From Epiperipatus broadwayi (lineage: Eukaryota > Onychophora > Udeonychophora > Euonychophora > Peripatidae), in contig JAQFVV010012420.1 of assembly GCA_028023455.1 (NCBI GenBank), positions 1,612,001-1,676,000 of the forward strand: 64,000 bases of DNA, in the 5' to 3' direction. A model generated the notes under the pieces. It saw only the letters and a program-made list of their open reading frames with translations, was not told the DNA's origin and searched no databases. Made by a program: the position numbers and the translations under genes. Positions within the stretch are counted from its first letter, which is position 1, and every line of letters begins with the position of its first letter. This document shows, in pieces, positions 47,940 through 61,230 of the stretch.

Positions 47940-50200
47940 TTTTTATATTTTAATTCAATCCTCCATTCTTTCACAGCAAAATGATCTATTACTTTATCAT
48001 AATAATCGTTTTTTATGTTAATATGTTGAAGCAATTCCTTCTCAATTGATATCAGGGCTAAATTTGATAGCCTTGATTGTGAACATCTATTTTTTTTTAA
48101 AGTTTTGATTCTTTTTAAACATGAAAAGAATCTTTCTACTGATGCTGTTGTAACAGAATGTTAGCATTAATTTGTTTAATTTAAAATATTCACTAAAACA
48201 GCTTTTCAGATCTGTTTCAATTAAAAACTGCATGATTTCTTGAGTGCTTTTCTTGCTTTTGAAGTTATCATTCTTGAACACTACTTTTAGTTCAGTTTTT
48301 AATGCTGATATATGAAAAAAGCCCGTATAGGAACTTTGTAAATTGGTTAATAGATTCGCTGGGAAATGTTTTGCAAATTCTGCAAATTCTATGTGCCTGA
48401 CAACATTAGAAATTCACAATTTGGTAAAGAACTGAATCTGTTGTGTAATTCGGAAATTATTTGTTTAATAGTGGCATTTAATAAAATCATAAAATATTCT
48501 TTATTTGATACACTTGAATCAGTTCGTTTATTTTTTAAATTTTGTAAATCTTCCTTTTCATCAACATTATACCAGAAAATACCAAAATTTGCATCTATTG
48601 TTTGTATATTACTTTTACAATTATTTATTGTTATTAGACAAAATTGCAAATCAGATGCTTTAGTTTGAAGAACTTTAAATAAAATATCAGTATGCAGGGA
48701 AAAAATTCTTTAAAAAACATAAATCAGAACTATGAACTTTTTGTCATTTAAATTATATAATAAACTCTTAGGATTGTAAAATAGCTTCATCATCCCAGTC
48801 ACTTTCATTATCAATTATGTGTTCAAAAAAAAATCATTAAATGTTTTTGTCTCAAATATTCTTTGAACAACTTGTCCGTTATATTCCGATCGTGTTGGAG
48901 CTGCTGCTGGAATTTTAGCTGTACAATTTTGTTAAAAGCAGCTAATCTCTTGAAAGAGATGAATCTCTGCAAACTTTTAAAAAAAACCAGCACATTCTTT
49001 TATTTTTGATATAGATTGAGAAAGAACAAGATTTAATTTATGGGCAAAATGACGAATATAATGTGTGTAAGGAATTACTTCTTTAATTTTTATTTGTAAA
49101 CCATTAAAATTCCCAGACATGACGGGTGGCATCATCATAACTTTGAGAAACTAATTTATTATAATCTTTTTCTTTTTTCAGAAATGGGATAATAAAATCA
49201 AATAAATCTTGAGCTAATCTATCAAGAGAAACATCCGTGAAAGAAAGAAATCATTCTACTACAAGGCCGTCTTTTTTAACATATCGAACATTACTGATAA
49301 TTGAGATTTTAGAGACAGCTTGTTTCATTTAACAATAATCCCACATAATCCGAATTTTCATATATAGTATGGATTTCTTCTATGTATATCACTGGGAAAT
49401 TCAGAAAAAACAATAGAATTATCCATATGATTTATCAAAAGTGGGTTATAGGCTGCTAATAAATTAATGGTTACTAAATAATTACTTCTATTTAGAGAAT
49501 CTTGAGATTCATCATCACCTCTGAAAGGTAATTCCTAACATGCCAGAAAATATGTTACATCAATAAAGTATTTAAATATATCTTGATTTTTTCTTACTTT
49601 TTCATTAAAATTTTTAATAGATGATACTGGATGAATAGAATCAAGTAAATTCTCAATACGAATTTGGCCAAACATTTTAATTGAAATCATGGCACTAAAA
49701 TGTGAACAAATCTCTTTTCCATGCCTTTTTCCTGCCTTCCCTAAATTATTCATATTACAAAACCCTGTAGTATTCCAAATAGATTTCTCATTTGCGAATA
49801 GAAGACATGGCCAACAATATAATTGATTAGGATTATTGCAACTGTTAGCCAGGAAAAGTTTTCATAAAATTGAATAAAAAAATGTACATCGTTTGATAAC
49901 AGTTTTGATTTTTGAGAGAAGAATTAGTCTATCACAATCTACAATATTTTATTTTCATCGTAACCTCTTGAAGAAAATGGTCTTTCCAAAATGTATTCTA
50001 TTATGTAATTGCAAGTATTCATCTTTCAGCTACTATCACTTAAATCTTTCTGCACCCCTTCACTCAGTAAAATTACTGGAAATAAAATAATGCACTTTGT
50101 TGCTCACACTCTTTATATCCATATTTTGGTCTCCAGCAATCCATGATTCGTTAGTCTTAATTTTCCTATTGTATCAATAAATATTTGTAATTAGCAAATA
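47940..50200 (-). pseudogene. hAT transposase relic, TTF-finger type
   Basis: Minus-strand pieces in order. A TTF-type zinc-finger segment (YCWPCLLFANE and SIWNTTGFCNMNNL) lies near 49815-49745, then ISIKMFGQIRIENL. IDVTYFLAC and ELPFRGDDESQDSLNRSNY lie near 49570-49480, and NPLLINHMDNS near 49430. A catalytic-core piece (MSGNFNGLQIKIKE, then HYIRHFAHKLNLVLSQS) lies near 49120-49000. The C-terminal hAT dimerisation region (RFFSCLKRIKT, RLSNLALISIEKEL, YDKVIDHFAVKEW) lies near 48130-47965. This order matches ZMYM1-like hAT transposases. Several frameshifts and stops, some at A-runs. TIRs not found. Confidence 0.8.
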
Positions 50201-53200
50201 TTTCTTGGCATTTATCAAACCCAGTTTTCTAATTATACAATGTAAATTTAATCACATCAGTTAGTGATCTGAAATATATTTTTCTAGTATATTTTTCTTA
50301 GTTTTTCTGGAATATAAAACTTATACTTAAATTTCCATAAACATATTTATACAAAACACAACAATATCGATTAAAAAATTGAATGAAAATTAACTTTAAA
50401 GAAACTTCAAATTTAAAGTGCTGTGGATGAATACTATTCACCTACAATAATTTACAGTCATGGCAAGGGTGGCACAGTTAAATTAAAAACTATTGAGGTT
50501 TATTCCTACAAGCTACATATGAATTAAATTATGCTAACACTATTATATTTATAATATAATATAGTCACTTGCATGATCTGGCCTCACAGCATACAAACTA
50601 ATAATAAGGTGATGGCCTACATTCCACTTTGGCACCTTCAGTGGTAGAGATTGCAGGGTCATTAAGTTTATCTAGAAATACAATGTGTTTTTATATTACT
50701 TGGTACTACAATTTTTACATAATAGCTAATATATACATATTACATACATCTAGAAAAATCTGAAACTTTTATCTGTTAATCAGACCATGATTAGTTTAAA
50801 TATAGATAGTACATTATCAAAATATTTTTATCTCACAAATGCTTTTAACATTCTTAAGTTTTAATTGTAAATTAGATTTTAGCATTGTGTGAACTTCTTA
50901 TAATCAACCAATAATGCATTGGTCAAACTCATTCTTTGCTGTATATAAAAACAATTCAACTGTTGGTAAAAAAATTGAAAGTCAACAGAAATTCCATACA
51001 ATAAAAAAAGTTTGAATAGTTCATTCTTCTTTTTTTATGTTTAGCAAAATAGTTGAGATTTTTTTTTACGTTTTGCAAAACAGCTTATATGCACTTATTG
51101 TTCTTACCATACTATTGTATGTGCAATTTGTTGGATTGACTTTGTGATGTTGAATATATACATATTTTAGTGAATTTTTTAAATTGGATTTTAATTAAAA
51201 CTTTTGAAAGTTTTAGTGAATTTTTCTATGGAAGCACTCATTCCGTTCAATACGTGGATGCTTTATCCCTGATACACATATTGCACAAAAATCATTAATT
51301 ATATACATGAAGTTCATGAGATATTTTTGTAAAATGAACATTTATAATATTTTATAAAAATATATAAGTAAAAATATTACAAAATCTTAACAAGATGAGA
51401 AAAATAATAATGAAAAGTTTATACTTTTTTTTTTTCAATTAAATGCTAATATATTGAACTATTTTAGTTAACTATAATATAAATTTAAATTTTTATCAAT
51501 TTTCAGAAGAATCATTCTCATTTTTACCTCTGTTTTTACTTTTGCTTATTTTACTTTACCATGTATGGACAAATTTTAAGAATTGTTCTTTTGACTCTAT
51601 TCTAAATAACTTTCTTTTATGCAAAGTCACTTTTTTTTTAGTTTGAATGTTTTTTCTTTCAAATGTTACTTTCTTTAACACTTATTTTCTATATCCATAA
51701 CCTTGATGAATTTTATCTGTTATAGATTTACTGTTCTTCACAACATCATTTTTTATTAATTCATTGAATAATTTCAATTTATCACAACTCTTGGGTTAGT
51801 AAGCAGTCTATTGACTCAGGGATACATTTTCATTCTGTTTTAGATCAGATAGCAGGCATGTTACAAAACATTTTTAAATTATAAGCCATTACTCCATAAG
51901 TTATTATATTTCCAGATAATAACAGTGACTCACTTAAGATTTACAAATTAATAAATCATTTCATAATATATACTAATTATAAATAATTTCCTCATAGCTG
52001 CAATTAAAAAATGATAATAACTTACAATTTTTCAGTGTTGGTTTAGCTTTGTTTTATCATTCAACCTGTTAAGTTTTTTTTTGCAGTGACTTTTGCTAAT
52101 TTTAGAGGAAATTATATATTTGAGACCTTCAAATTCTGACAATTAACTATTGAACTTTTGTTATGACTCAACTACAACTTACTAATTGCAATTGCAAATT
52201 GGTTGCTGTTGTTTTCCATGTTTTTTTTATATTTATTGTACTATCACATAGCAAATTTTTTTTGCCTAAATTTAAAAAATAATTCTAGTTGTTTGAAAAA
52301 TATGTCACTTATTTACCAGATACCAATCAGTCTCTGGTTAATGACTTTAATTAATTAATAAATAGGATAAAAAACTAAATGATTTAATTGTATTTTCATT
52401 ATTTGATTTTGAACATTTTTAGTTATAGAAATACTTATACATAAATTATTAAAGTAAAAAAAAGTCATTTATTTTACAAAGGAATAAAGTTCATTCCTAA
52501 TATGCCAATTTTTAATTCATTTATTATTTTTAATTTTATTTGACTAGAAAAAATGTGTTTGAACTACTTATGAATTTTGATTAACAGTAAAGTGCATGTC
52601 ACTGAGACTATAGCTGCCATAAAAAAAATCCAGAGTGACTTTTTTTATTTCAAATTACAATAAATATTAGTTTTAATTAGTATTGTTTGACAGTCATTTT
52701 ATTATACTTACTTAATTTTAGCTATAACAGAAAACTGGATTTAAATCTTTACATTTTTTTTCAAAAAGCTGAATAAGTATTAAGATATTTCTTTAAACAG
52801 TGGTGTAAATAAATGATTCTTCATATATGCACATATTTTTCAAATACTATATATCTGTTAATATTACAGTTACCTATAACCTTTATAATGTATATATTAT
52901 AATGGAAACTTGATAATAACACAAATTTAGATTGACATTTGTATCTGAAATGTTCTCATTCCCAAGTTGGTAGAGCAATTTATAATGGATTACCATTTTT
53001 ATTTACAATATACATTTTCACAATAATAATAACTTATATAATGATCAATATTTTTGCACATTAACCATACCAATGGTCAGATTGATATTGTGTATAAATA
53101 TACAACCCACGACCACCTTTTCATGACTGGTGCACTCCTCCATAACTGAAAGAAGGAAACACTTCTTCTGCAGAAACATATTTTTTTGGGCATCATCCAA

Positions 53201-55798
53201 CTAAAGACTGGAGGGTCAATAAAAGAAGGTTTTAAAATGCCCCAAGTGCATGATTCCCTGACTGGCACAAAGAGCAAGAAACTGACATGACTCAATCTAT
53301 CAGACATTGTATTTTAAATACACATATATGATTGATACATTTTTACCATAATTAATATTGTACAGTGAGGTATGGAGAGAGAGAATTAACCCAAATTAAC
53401 AACTAAAACAACATGTTTAGTTTTGCAAACATATAATTATAATCAAAAACAAACAAACTAAATTACATTAGTTGTAGAGTAATTTAATATAAATCAGTTC
53501 ATTTCTAAAGAGGGGGCCAGAATTCAATTACTTTTAGTTTTATAAAAGTTTGTAAAGAGAATAAAATCTGTCTACACTTAAATTATATATTTTCCTAGAT
53601 TTTGTTATAGCCTTTTCTGAAGTTCAATCCCATCTTCTTGAAAGCTGATTGAGTTCATGACTAGTATTTCCTATTTCTTTTAACAGCTTGTCACTTTTTT
53701 CCAGGGCAGTGTATATCCAGATGGCCTTGTTCTATAGTAGTTCTCTATAATGATGGATAGGTATCTCATCAATGGCAGTCAAATATATTTATTAAGTTTT
53801 AGGTGGACAGATATGGAAGGTCTCAGTGGTGAACACCGAATGAACAGTGAGCTTAGTAATGAATGGTGATATTAAGACATCCACATAAATAGCTATGCAT
53901 TGTTGATGGATGAACTGGTTGTTCTTGATGAAGGAATCAGCAAGATTAGTATAGCTATATAGTAGTAGGATGAATAACAGTATGCTGTTTTTAATATCAG
54001 TAAATTGAAATGACCATGACTAAAATGACAATAAACTTTTAACAGCAAAACTCAACAGACTGAATACAATATAAATTTAGTGGCACTTATATCTTTAACA
54101 ACCTTATTGTTTGTCACTCACATCATTAATTAGGTAATCCTCTTTTTTCTTAATTATAACCCTAGTTATAATATCTAATAAGTTGGAAATATTACTGATT
54201 TCCAGTAAAACCTAATCCCTGCTAATTAGACAATTTACAAAATTATTAAAATCTTTGGATAGATTTTAATTTTCTCTAAATAAATAGTTTTTAATAATAA
54301 GTTTTGTACAATCATTTACATTATTCTTTAAACTTATAATTTAGTTTCTTTTGTTTTCATTTCCATCTTAACAATTTGGAATTTTTTCAAGAGCAGATAA
54401 GATATCTTAAAATAGTAAATCTAAAAATTCTTACATTTCAATATGCTTTAATTATATTTTCCTTCTGCTAAAATACCTTTCTTTACTTTATTTTTTAATT
54501 TGAGATTAGGACATCTTTTGTTTATTTCCTAACAGACTTTTATTTATTTTAAAAATATCTTTACTTTTTAAAATTAATTTGATAGTCGTTTTTATTTATA
54601 AAGTATATATACTTTTTTTGACTATTTTTAAGTGTTTCATGTAATACAAATATTTACATATGTGCTATATTACACCCGTCCAATTGAGAAGTAAAATTGC
54701 TTCAATTGTTTTCCTTAGGCATTGATCAATTTTAATTCTAAACATTTCATTTTTAAACCAAAAATAAATTGTACCTTTCTTATATATAGGTATCATAAAG
54801 AGTGATAATTATAATGAATAAATAGTATGAAAGAAGTATTTAATTTAAAGACTTTGCATACACTTGCAGATTGATTATGTATTAATTAAACTATATTTAA
54901 TTTCTTGTGGAAGTCATGACTTTCAGCATGGGCCAAATTTTGTGCAATTTGGGTGCAAATGTAGACTTTGAACCTGTGATGGCAAGACTATCTCTACTGC
55001 CAATTTGGCTCATGATATTTTTATTAATTTGCTGTGAATTTCTCTTCCAGCTGTACTTTACTGTTAATGGACCGGACTTTTCTCTATGGTGCATTTAGGC
55101 ATAAAGATAAGGCAGCTGCTTTTATCTTTTCAAAGACTTTATCATGTGACTTGGATCAAAAGTTTCCTAACATTCAACTAAAATGGTGGTTTAATATAAT
55201 AGTACAGTACATATATAAGGGTTGATTACCTTGTGTTTAAAAATATTTATTAGGTATCATTTTATGAAGTATTGTGTGAAAACTGTCATTTTTTAATTAA
55301 ATAAAAAAATTAGAATTAGATTTTATATTTTTGCCTTAGAAAAGAAATTAGATATATATTTATATATTTATTGTAATTTTATAATTAATTTAATGTGTAT
55401 AGTTAAAGTAAAAAAAAAAATTAAATACTAAATAGCCTGAAGTTAATCTTTTTCTGACAGAATTAAATGATTTTTACATGAAAAATTAATTAATTAAGTT
55501 AAGAATAACATAACTGCAGATGTTGAAAAATATTTTATTGATATCCTAATGGGATTTTTTTCTAAAAATAAATAAAATTTAAGATAAATATTAGTAATGT
55601 GATGAAAAATATTTTTTAATTAAAATAATGACAATTATTCATAGGGTAAAAATAGAAAAAACACTTTTTAACAGTCAAACAATGTTTAAATAGCAAAATT
55701 ATTTTTTATAATTCAACAAACAATTAATGTTTTAAACATTTGCATTTAGTTAAATAGATATAAAAATTGCTGTTATGTATAAATCATGTGAAAATATT
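50201..55798. other. Long AT-rich non-coding stretch
   Basis: Over 5.5 kb with no transposon protein. GC-richer patches at 50430-50650, 53050-53310, 53600-54060 and 54900-55120 have short frames without recognisable motifs. Minus 54975-55000 has one B-box-like GGTTCAAAGTC. I cannot assign any of these. Confidence 0.45.
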
Positions 55799-55806
55799 AT
55801 CTAGAG
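55799..55806 (+). repeat. hAT target-site duplication, left
   Basis: ATCTAGAG, identical to 58433-58440. Eight base pairs is the hAT rule. Confidence 0.9.
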
Positions 55807-58432
55807 CAGGGGTCAGCAACCTTTTGGTAGTGTGGTGCCGAACCTATGTTACAATGTTATTCCACGTGCCGACATGATTTTACCAACCTTATTATATTAT
55901 ATTATCAAAATTGGTTCAGTTATAATGGGCTTCAAAGTTATATATAATATTATAGTATATAATATACACTAGTATATAATATATACTTTTGAAGTCCATC
56001 ATAACTGGATCTTATATTATTGGTCATTCAGTATTTTAAAATACTTAGCATCATGTGAAAAAGTACCTTTTTTAAATTCGTAATTTTTAACATGCTTATT
56101 AAAAATCATATTACAAATTATAAATTAAAACTTTTTACCTATATAAAATATATAATTTAAATAAGCAAAAAATATTGTGAATTCTAATATGATTAGTCAT
56201 TTTTTATTATTAAAATAAAATTAATGTGAACATTGCCCTTGTACCTCTTTGCTCAATGTCAGGTATGTAATTGGTTACTTTTAGATTCACACATGCTTCT
56301 GAATATTCAGGTATTAGGCAACTTCTTTGTGAACTCAAAATATTTTTCATATGTGAGAAAATTTGTTCACATAAGTAAGTTGAACCAAATGCTGAAAGCA
56401 GAGCACAAGCAATTTTTTTTTCAAAGAATTAAATCTTTTAGGTAATGATACCCAACAATTGAGAATGACAGCAGACTTTTCTAGACAGTTCCCTTCAAGA
56501 GTTTTCTGCAATTCTACAAATTTAGTTTTCCACAATTCTGATGACATCAATTTGATTAATTCCATTTCAAAACTATCAATATCCATCGATTCAAAAAGAG
56601 ATAAATCAAATGAAATCATCTTTAAATCAATTAAGTCAGGCATGATGAGAAAAGAAAATATGGCTGTGTGTATTTGGAAGTCTTTACATCATTTGGAAAA
56701 TTCTTCTCTGAGAGCTTCAATGTATTTTTGAAGTTCATCTTTATTAATGTTATATTGATTTGTATGGGCCTTTACATTTGGAAAGTACTTGATGCAAATC
56801 CTTTCCAATATTCAAAAAGTTCTAGTACTTTTTGATCCTTCCCTTGCAAATGCAAGTTCAGATGTTTAATTATATCATCAGAAGCATCAATTTACATAAA
56901 CAGCATTCATCATTTATTTCTGGATAATGTTCTTTTTCATCAAGAAACATCTTGATTTCTTTCAGACATGATACAAACCTGTTCAAGACATTACCTTAAC
57001 TAATCCAACAAACATTGCTGTATAGAGGGAGGTCTATATATGTACTATTAATTTCTTGCAAAAGGGATTTAAATTGCCTATGTGTTAATGAAGAATGATA
57101 AACTATGAAATTAATTATTTTAATGACACTGTCCATTACAGAATTCACACATTGTGATGAGATTTTTGCAACTAAATTTTCCTGGTGTATAAGGCAATGG
57201 AAACTCAATATTCAATGTTTAATATGATTTTCATGTAGTTTAGCAAATCTCTTTTCCTTTCTGACCATTGCATGACTGGCATCAGTAGTAATACTAAATA
57301 TTTTATGTTAATTTTCTGAATTTTCAAAATAATTGAAAAATGCAGTGAAAATATCATGTCCCTTTGTTGTATCAGTAAGGGGAATCAATCAACACAGTTC
57401 TTCATAAATATGATTGTTGTCACAATATTGTGCAACTATTGCTAGGCATACCACATCATTTACATCAGTGGTTTCATCAACTGCAACACTGAATGCAACA
57501 GCTTGCTGTAAACTTGTTTTCTCTTTTGTTGTTACATCTTCGGCCATGTCAGTTATTCTTTTTTGAATTGATCTTGCAGAAGCTGGTATTTCTTGAATCC
57601 GAGACAGTATCATTTGTTTATTATATGGTAGATCACTGAATAAGATTTTAGCATTTTTCAAAAACGTTTCTTTGATGAACTGTCCATCTGTGAAAGGTTT
57701 GCCTTTCAAAGCCACACAATGAGCACTTGTATAACTACATTTGGTGGCTTTATTTTGGGTTCCAATTATTTGACTAAAATAATTAGTTTGTTTCTTAAAG
57801 GCAGAAACAGCTATTTTTATAGCTTCACTTTTCTCATCTGAATTTTTAAAAATGAACACCTGTTTAGTTTGATAATGCCTTTGTACACTTGAGGTACGAC
57901 ATACAATACTTTCCCAGCATAATATACACACAGAACAATCTTTTTGCTGTACAAATTCATATTCATTTGTCCAAGAGTCTTGAAAAGAGCGAATATTATG
58001 TTTTTGTCTTTTGTGGGACATTTTGGGAATCTCTCAGTCACTATGCCATGAGAATCTCTTTTTTGAAAGAAGTGCCACCAATAAGTGTTGATTATTTACC
58101 ATTCAACTACCGAAAATAGCTTTCTAAAATTGATAATATAATAAGCTTTTTATTTGGATTACGATCTCATTTTTTAATTTTATCAGAAGTAAAATGTGAA
58201 TATGTAGAATTTTTTTCACTTGCAAACAAAAATATCTTTTAAATGAAGTCAAGTGTATTATTTTCTGGTAAATAATGATTTAATCGTAAATTCAATGTTG
58301 AATGTAAAAAAAAAAAAAAAAGATGCTGAAATTAATATATATAGTTTTTTACTATTTCAATTTATTCCGAGTGCCATTAATAATCATTGGCATGCCAAGC
58401 ATGGCACGGGTCCCATAGGTTGCCGACCCCTG
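55807..58432 (-). mobile_element. Complete hAT DNA transposon (dead), 2626 bp
   Basis: Terminal inverted repeats CAGGGGTCAGCAACC (left) and CAGGGGTCGGCAACC (right, complement) with one mismatch, and an 8-bp perfect TSD. The transposase on the minus strand is broken. The TIR start CAGGGG is common to a large group of animal hAT families. The perfect TSD shows the original insertion was never excised. Confidence 0.93.
56347..58021 (-). pseudogene. hAT transposase, BED-finger type, broken
   Basis: The N-terminal 210-codon frame (57389-58021) holds a BED-like zinc finger at about residues 33-53 (CSVCILCWE..RHYQTK; the last His of the usual motif is Q). It continues with the QAVAFSVAVDETTDVND stretch that includes the catalytic Asp of the hAT core. 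Further pieces in other frames are FHCLIHQENLVAKI (57208-57160) and the dimerisation region SSELWKTKFVELQ to LPKRFNSLKKK (near 56560-56400). The family includes GTF2IRD2, ZBED and EPM2AIP1-like host proteins. At least two frame changes and stops prevent a full protein. Confidence 0.85.
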
Positions 58433-58440
58433 ATCTAGAG
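58433..58440 (+). repeat. hAT target-site duplication, right
   Basis: ATCTAGAG, matching 55799-55806. Confidence 0.9.
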
Positions 58441-59904
58441 TATTATAATTACTCATTTTGTTTTTAAAAAAACATATTTTCTAGATAAAATTAAAGTAAA
58501 TATTCTTTAGTTGGGGTACAGAAAGTTTGATAATGGTTTCATATAATATATTTTTTATGACAACATGGATTAGTTGTGTCACCATTATATTTCCATCTTC
58601 TTTTATATCTTTTTTATTTTGGAGGAGAGATTTAATTTCCTCTAATATATTATTGTTAGGTCATGCCATCTCCATTTTGTGTCTATATGTTTATTTTTTT
58701 ACTGTAGTTTTTTATCATTTGTATGCCATTATTTCATTTATTATTTATCATGTTATTTTGTAATATAGTTTTAAAGTTTTGATTTTTCTGTTTCTATTTT
58801 TTTGTATATTATAACTGTTTTACACCTGTAATTCTGTATTTATTTAACTAGTTGGATTATGTTTATTTTTCATTAATGAATTTGGCAAAATGGTAGTAAG
58901 GCTGTTTATTTGAAAACACAGTTGTTTTATCATTAGAGTTTATTGAGTTTAATGTCATCTATTTGTTTTATTAATATCTAAAAACATTATGTCAGAAAAG
59001 ACAAAACCATTTTTTTTTATTTCTTATATATTGGTTTTTCTCCATTATCTTTTCTTGAATACAATAATTATAACAAGGCTGCTGTAACTCTTAAAATTCC
59101 AACTGCAGATAATAGGTCAACTTTAACTGACATGTTAATTAGTTTGTTTAAAGTAATTATTGCATGTTAATTAGTTTGTTAAAAATAGTTATTGGTTTGT
59201 TTCAAAACCCATTAGTTACTAAAAAGTTTAATTCAAAATCTTTTATGGCTAAAAATTGTTTACTTTTTTCATTAATAAAATTCAATAATAAAATATTTGC
59301 ACTATTATTTATTTTTTTATGTACTTATTATCCTACTATTAATAATTTAATTATATTGTACATAATATATATATGTTGCATGGTGTGATATTTTTAATTT
59401 TCTTACTTATTTATTCAATAAATTTTTAAAAGACCTGAGTATGCATTTGCACTTTATGATAATGAAATGTTATACTAAAAAAGTCAAATACTTAGTTTAT
59501 TTCACTAAATAATAAATAGTTTAGGCACTTTTCCAATAGTGTGATGATTTCCATTTAACAGACTGGCATTAAATAATATCAATATTTAGTATAATGAAAT
59601 TTATTAAGAATTAGATATTTTGGCACACATCTTTTTTAAAAATTATGTTTTTTTATTAATTCTGTTTTTTTTTTAATTCAAACTTCCCACAATCAAAAAC
59701 AATTTTCAGATGTATTTCGATAAGGTTATCAATTATGAGTTTTTAGATAGGTAACAAACTCCATGATGGTCCACATCTAAAGAAAATCAGATTGGTAAAA
59801 TGTAAAAAAAAATATCAATATTAAAAAAAGATAATATTCCTATTATATATATATATTGTAACTGGTTGGGTTACATGGCACACTGCAGCATAGTGTGTGT
59901 ACAT
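58441..59904. other. AT-rich non-coding DNA
   Basis: No supported feature; a small tandem echo of TTAATTAGTTTG occurs near 59135 and 59168. Confidence 0.5.
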
Positions 59905-60056
59905 ATATATAATAATAATTAATAAAACAAGACACAAATTGTGTAACTTGCTTTTAAGCTTATTCTAAAATGTTCACTAGATGGAGCTTACCACTAGCTC
60001 CAAAACAAGCTTTAATTATAAGTGCTGAAAGAGAAAGAATTCAAAATCTCTACCAG

Positions 60057-60118
60057 AAAATTCTCATCCCCAGACCAATTGGTTTCAAGCTTATGGCTCA
60101 CCTCAGTGAGGATTTAGG
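60057..60118 (-). ncRNA. Type I hammerhead, family B copy 1
   Basis: On the minus strand, stem I pairs ATCCTCA with TGGGGAT (7 bp), then an internal loop, then an outer helix CCTAAA with GAATTT (one mismatch). The core reads CTGAGGT (A9 to U). Stem II is GAGC-CATAA-GCTT, GAAAC is intact, stem III is ACC-AATT-GGT, and C is the cleavage base. Longer stem III than family A. The A9 change probably lowers activity. Confidence 0.7.
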
Positions 60119-60710
60119 ATTTCAGACACTAGATCTAAAATTCCAACTCAAGCATCAGCACTTATTCAATACATTACTATCAATTTGAAAACTTGAACTT
60201 TTCAGACATGTAAATGTATTCAAATCCAGCCTTACAAACCAGATATCTGTATGGGTCTGAACTCAGTTCAGTTTTACCATATATTAATAGCCAAAGCAAT
60301 ATAACATTGCAAAAGCCATCAAGGGTACACTTATAATAATTAATAAAATAAGACACAAATTGTGTAACTTGCTTTTAAGCTTGTTCTAAAATGTTCACTA
60401 GATGGAGCTTATCACTAGCACCAAAACAAGCTCCATCTAGTGAACATTTTAGAACAAGCTTAAAAGCAAGTTACACAATTTGTGTCTTGTTTTATTAATT
60501 ATTATAAGTGTACCCTTGATGGATTTTGTGATGTTATATTGCTTTGGCTAATAATATATGATGAAACTGGACTGAGTTCAGACCCATATAGCTATCTGGT
60601 TTGTAAGGCTCGATTTGAAGACATTTACATGTCTGAAAAGTTCAAGTTTTCAAATTGATAACGTATTAAATAAGTGCTGATGCTTGAGTTGGAATTTTAG
60701 ATCTGTGTCT

Positions 60711-60778
60711 GAAATCTTAACTCCTCACTGAGATGAGCCATAAGCTCAAAACCAATTGGTCTGGGGATGAGGATTTTC
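60711..60778 (+). ncRNA. Type I hammerhead, family B copy 2 (decayed core)
   Basis: Stem I TCCTCA with TGGGGA, stem II GAGC-CATAA-GCTC (4 bp, perfect), stem III ACC-AATT-GGT with C after it. The core is CTGAGAT, and GAAA has become AAAA (CpG-type decay of CGAAAC). Fold kept, activity unlikely. Confidence 0.65.
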
Positions 60779-61130
60779 TGGTAGAGATTTTGAATTCTTT
60801 CTCTTTCAGCACTTATAATTAAAGCTTGTTTTGGAGCTAGTGGTAAGCTCCATCTAATGAACATTTTAGAACAAGCTTAAAAGCAAGTTACACAGTTTAT
60901 ATCTTGTTTTATTAATTATTATAAGTGTACCCTTGATGGCTTTTATGATGTTATATTGCTTTGGCCATTAATATATAGTGAAATTGAACTGAGTTCAGAC
61001 CCATATAGCTATCTGTTTTGTAAGGCTGAATTTGAAGACATTTACGTGTCTGAAAAGTTTAAGTTTTCAAATTAATAGTAGCATATTAAATAAGTGCTGA
61101 TGCTTGAGTTGGAATTTTAGGTCTAGTGTC

Positions 61131-61166
61131 AAGCTTAAAAACAATTGGTCTGGGGATGAGGATTTT
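61131..61166 (+). ncRNA. Hammerhead remnant, family B copy 3
   Basis: Only the 3' half remains (AAGCTTAAAAACAATTGGTCTGGGG region). The CTGA core and 5' strand of stem I are deleted. Confidence 0.55.
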
Positions 61167-61230
61167 CTGGTAGAGACCAGCACTTATAATTAAAGCTTGT
61201 TTTGGAGCTAGTGGTAAGCTCTAGCTAGTG

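Larger units (their letters stand above)
59905..61230. mobile_element. Family B hammerhead element array (one inverted, two direct units)
   Basis: Units of about 430 bp. A minus unit (about 59905-60430) meets a plus unit (about 60430-60860) head to head, followed by a second, shortened plus unit (60860-61230). Junctions repeat GAGCTAGTGGTAAGCTC and GAACATTTTAGAACAAGC. Each unit has AACTGAGTTCAGACCCATA, also present in family A, and a hammerhead fold or its remnant. No ORF. No convincing TSD could be read in the AT-rich flanks. Confidence 0.75.

Noticed and set aside
53077-53307. 76-codon frame in a GC-richer patch as a small gene
   Set aside because: No motif, no conservation evidence and no gene context.
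54897-55225. Overlapping 63-65 codon frames on both strands
   Set aside because: Mutually overlapping short frames without motifs; likely chance within an unidentified repeat.
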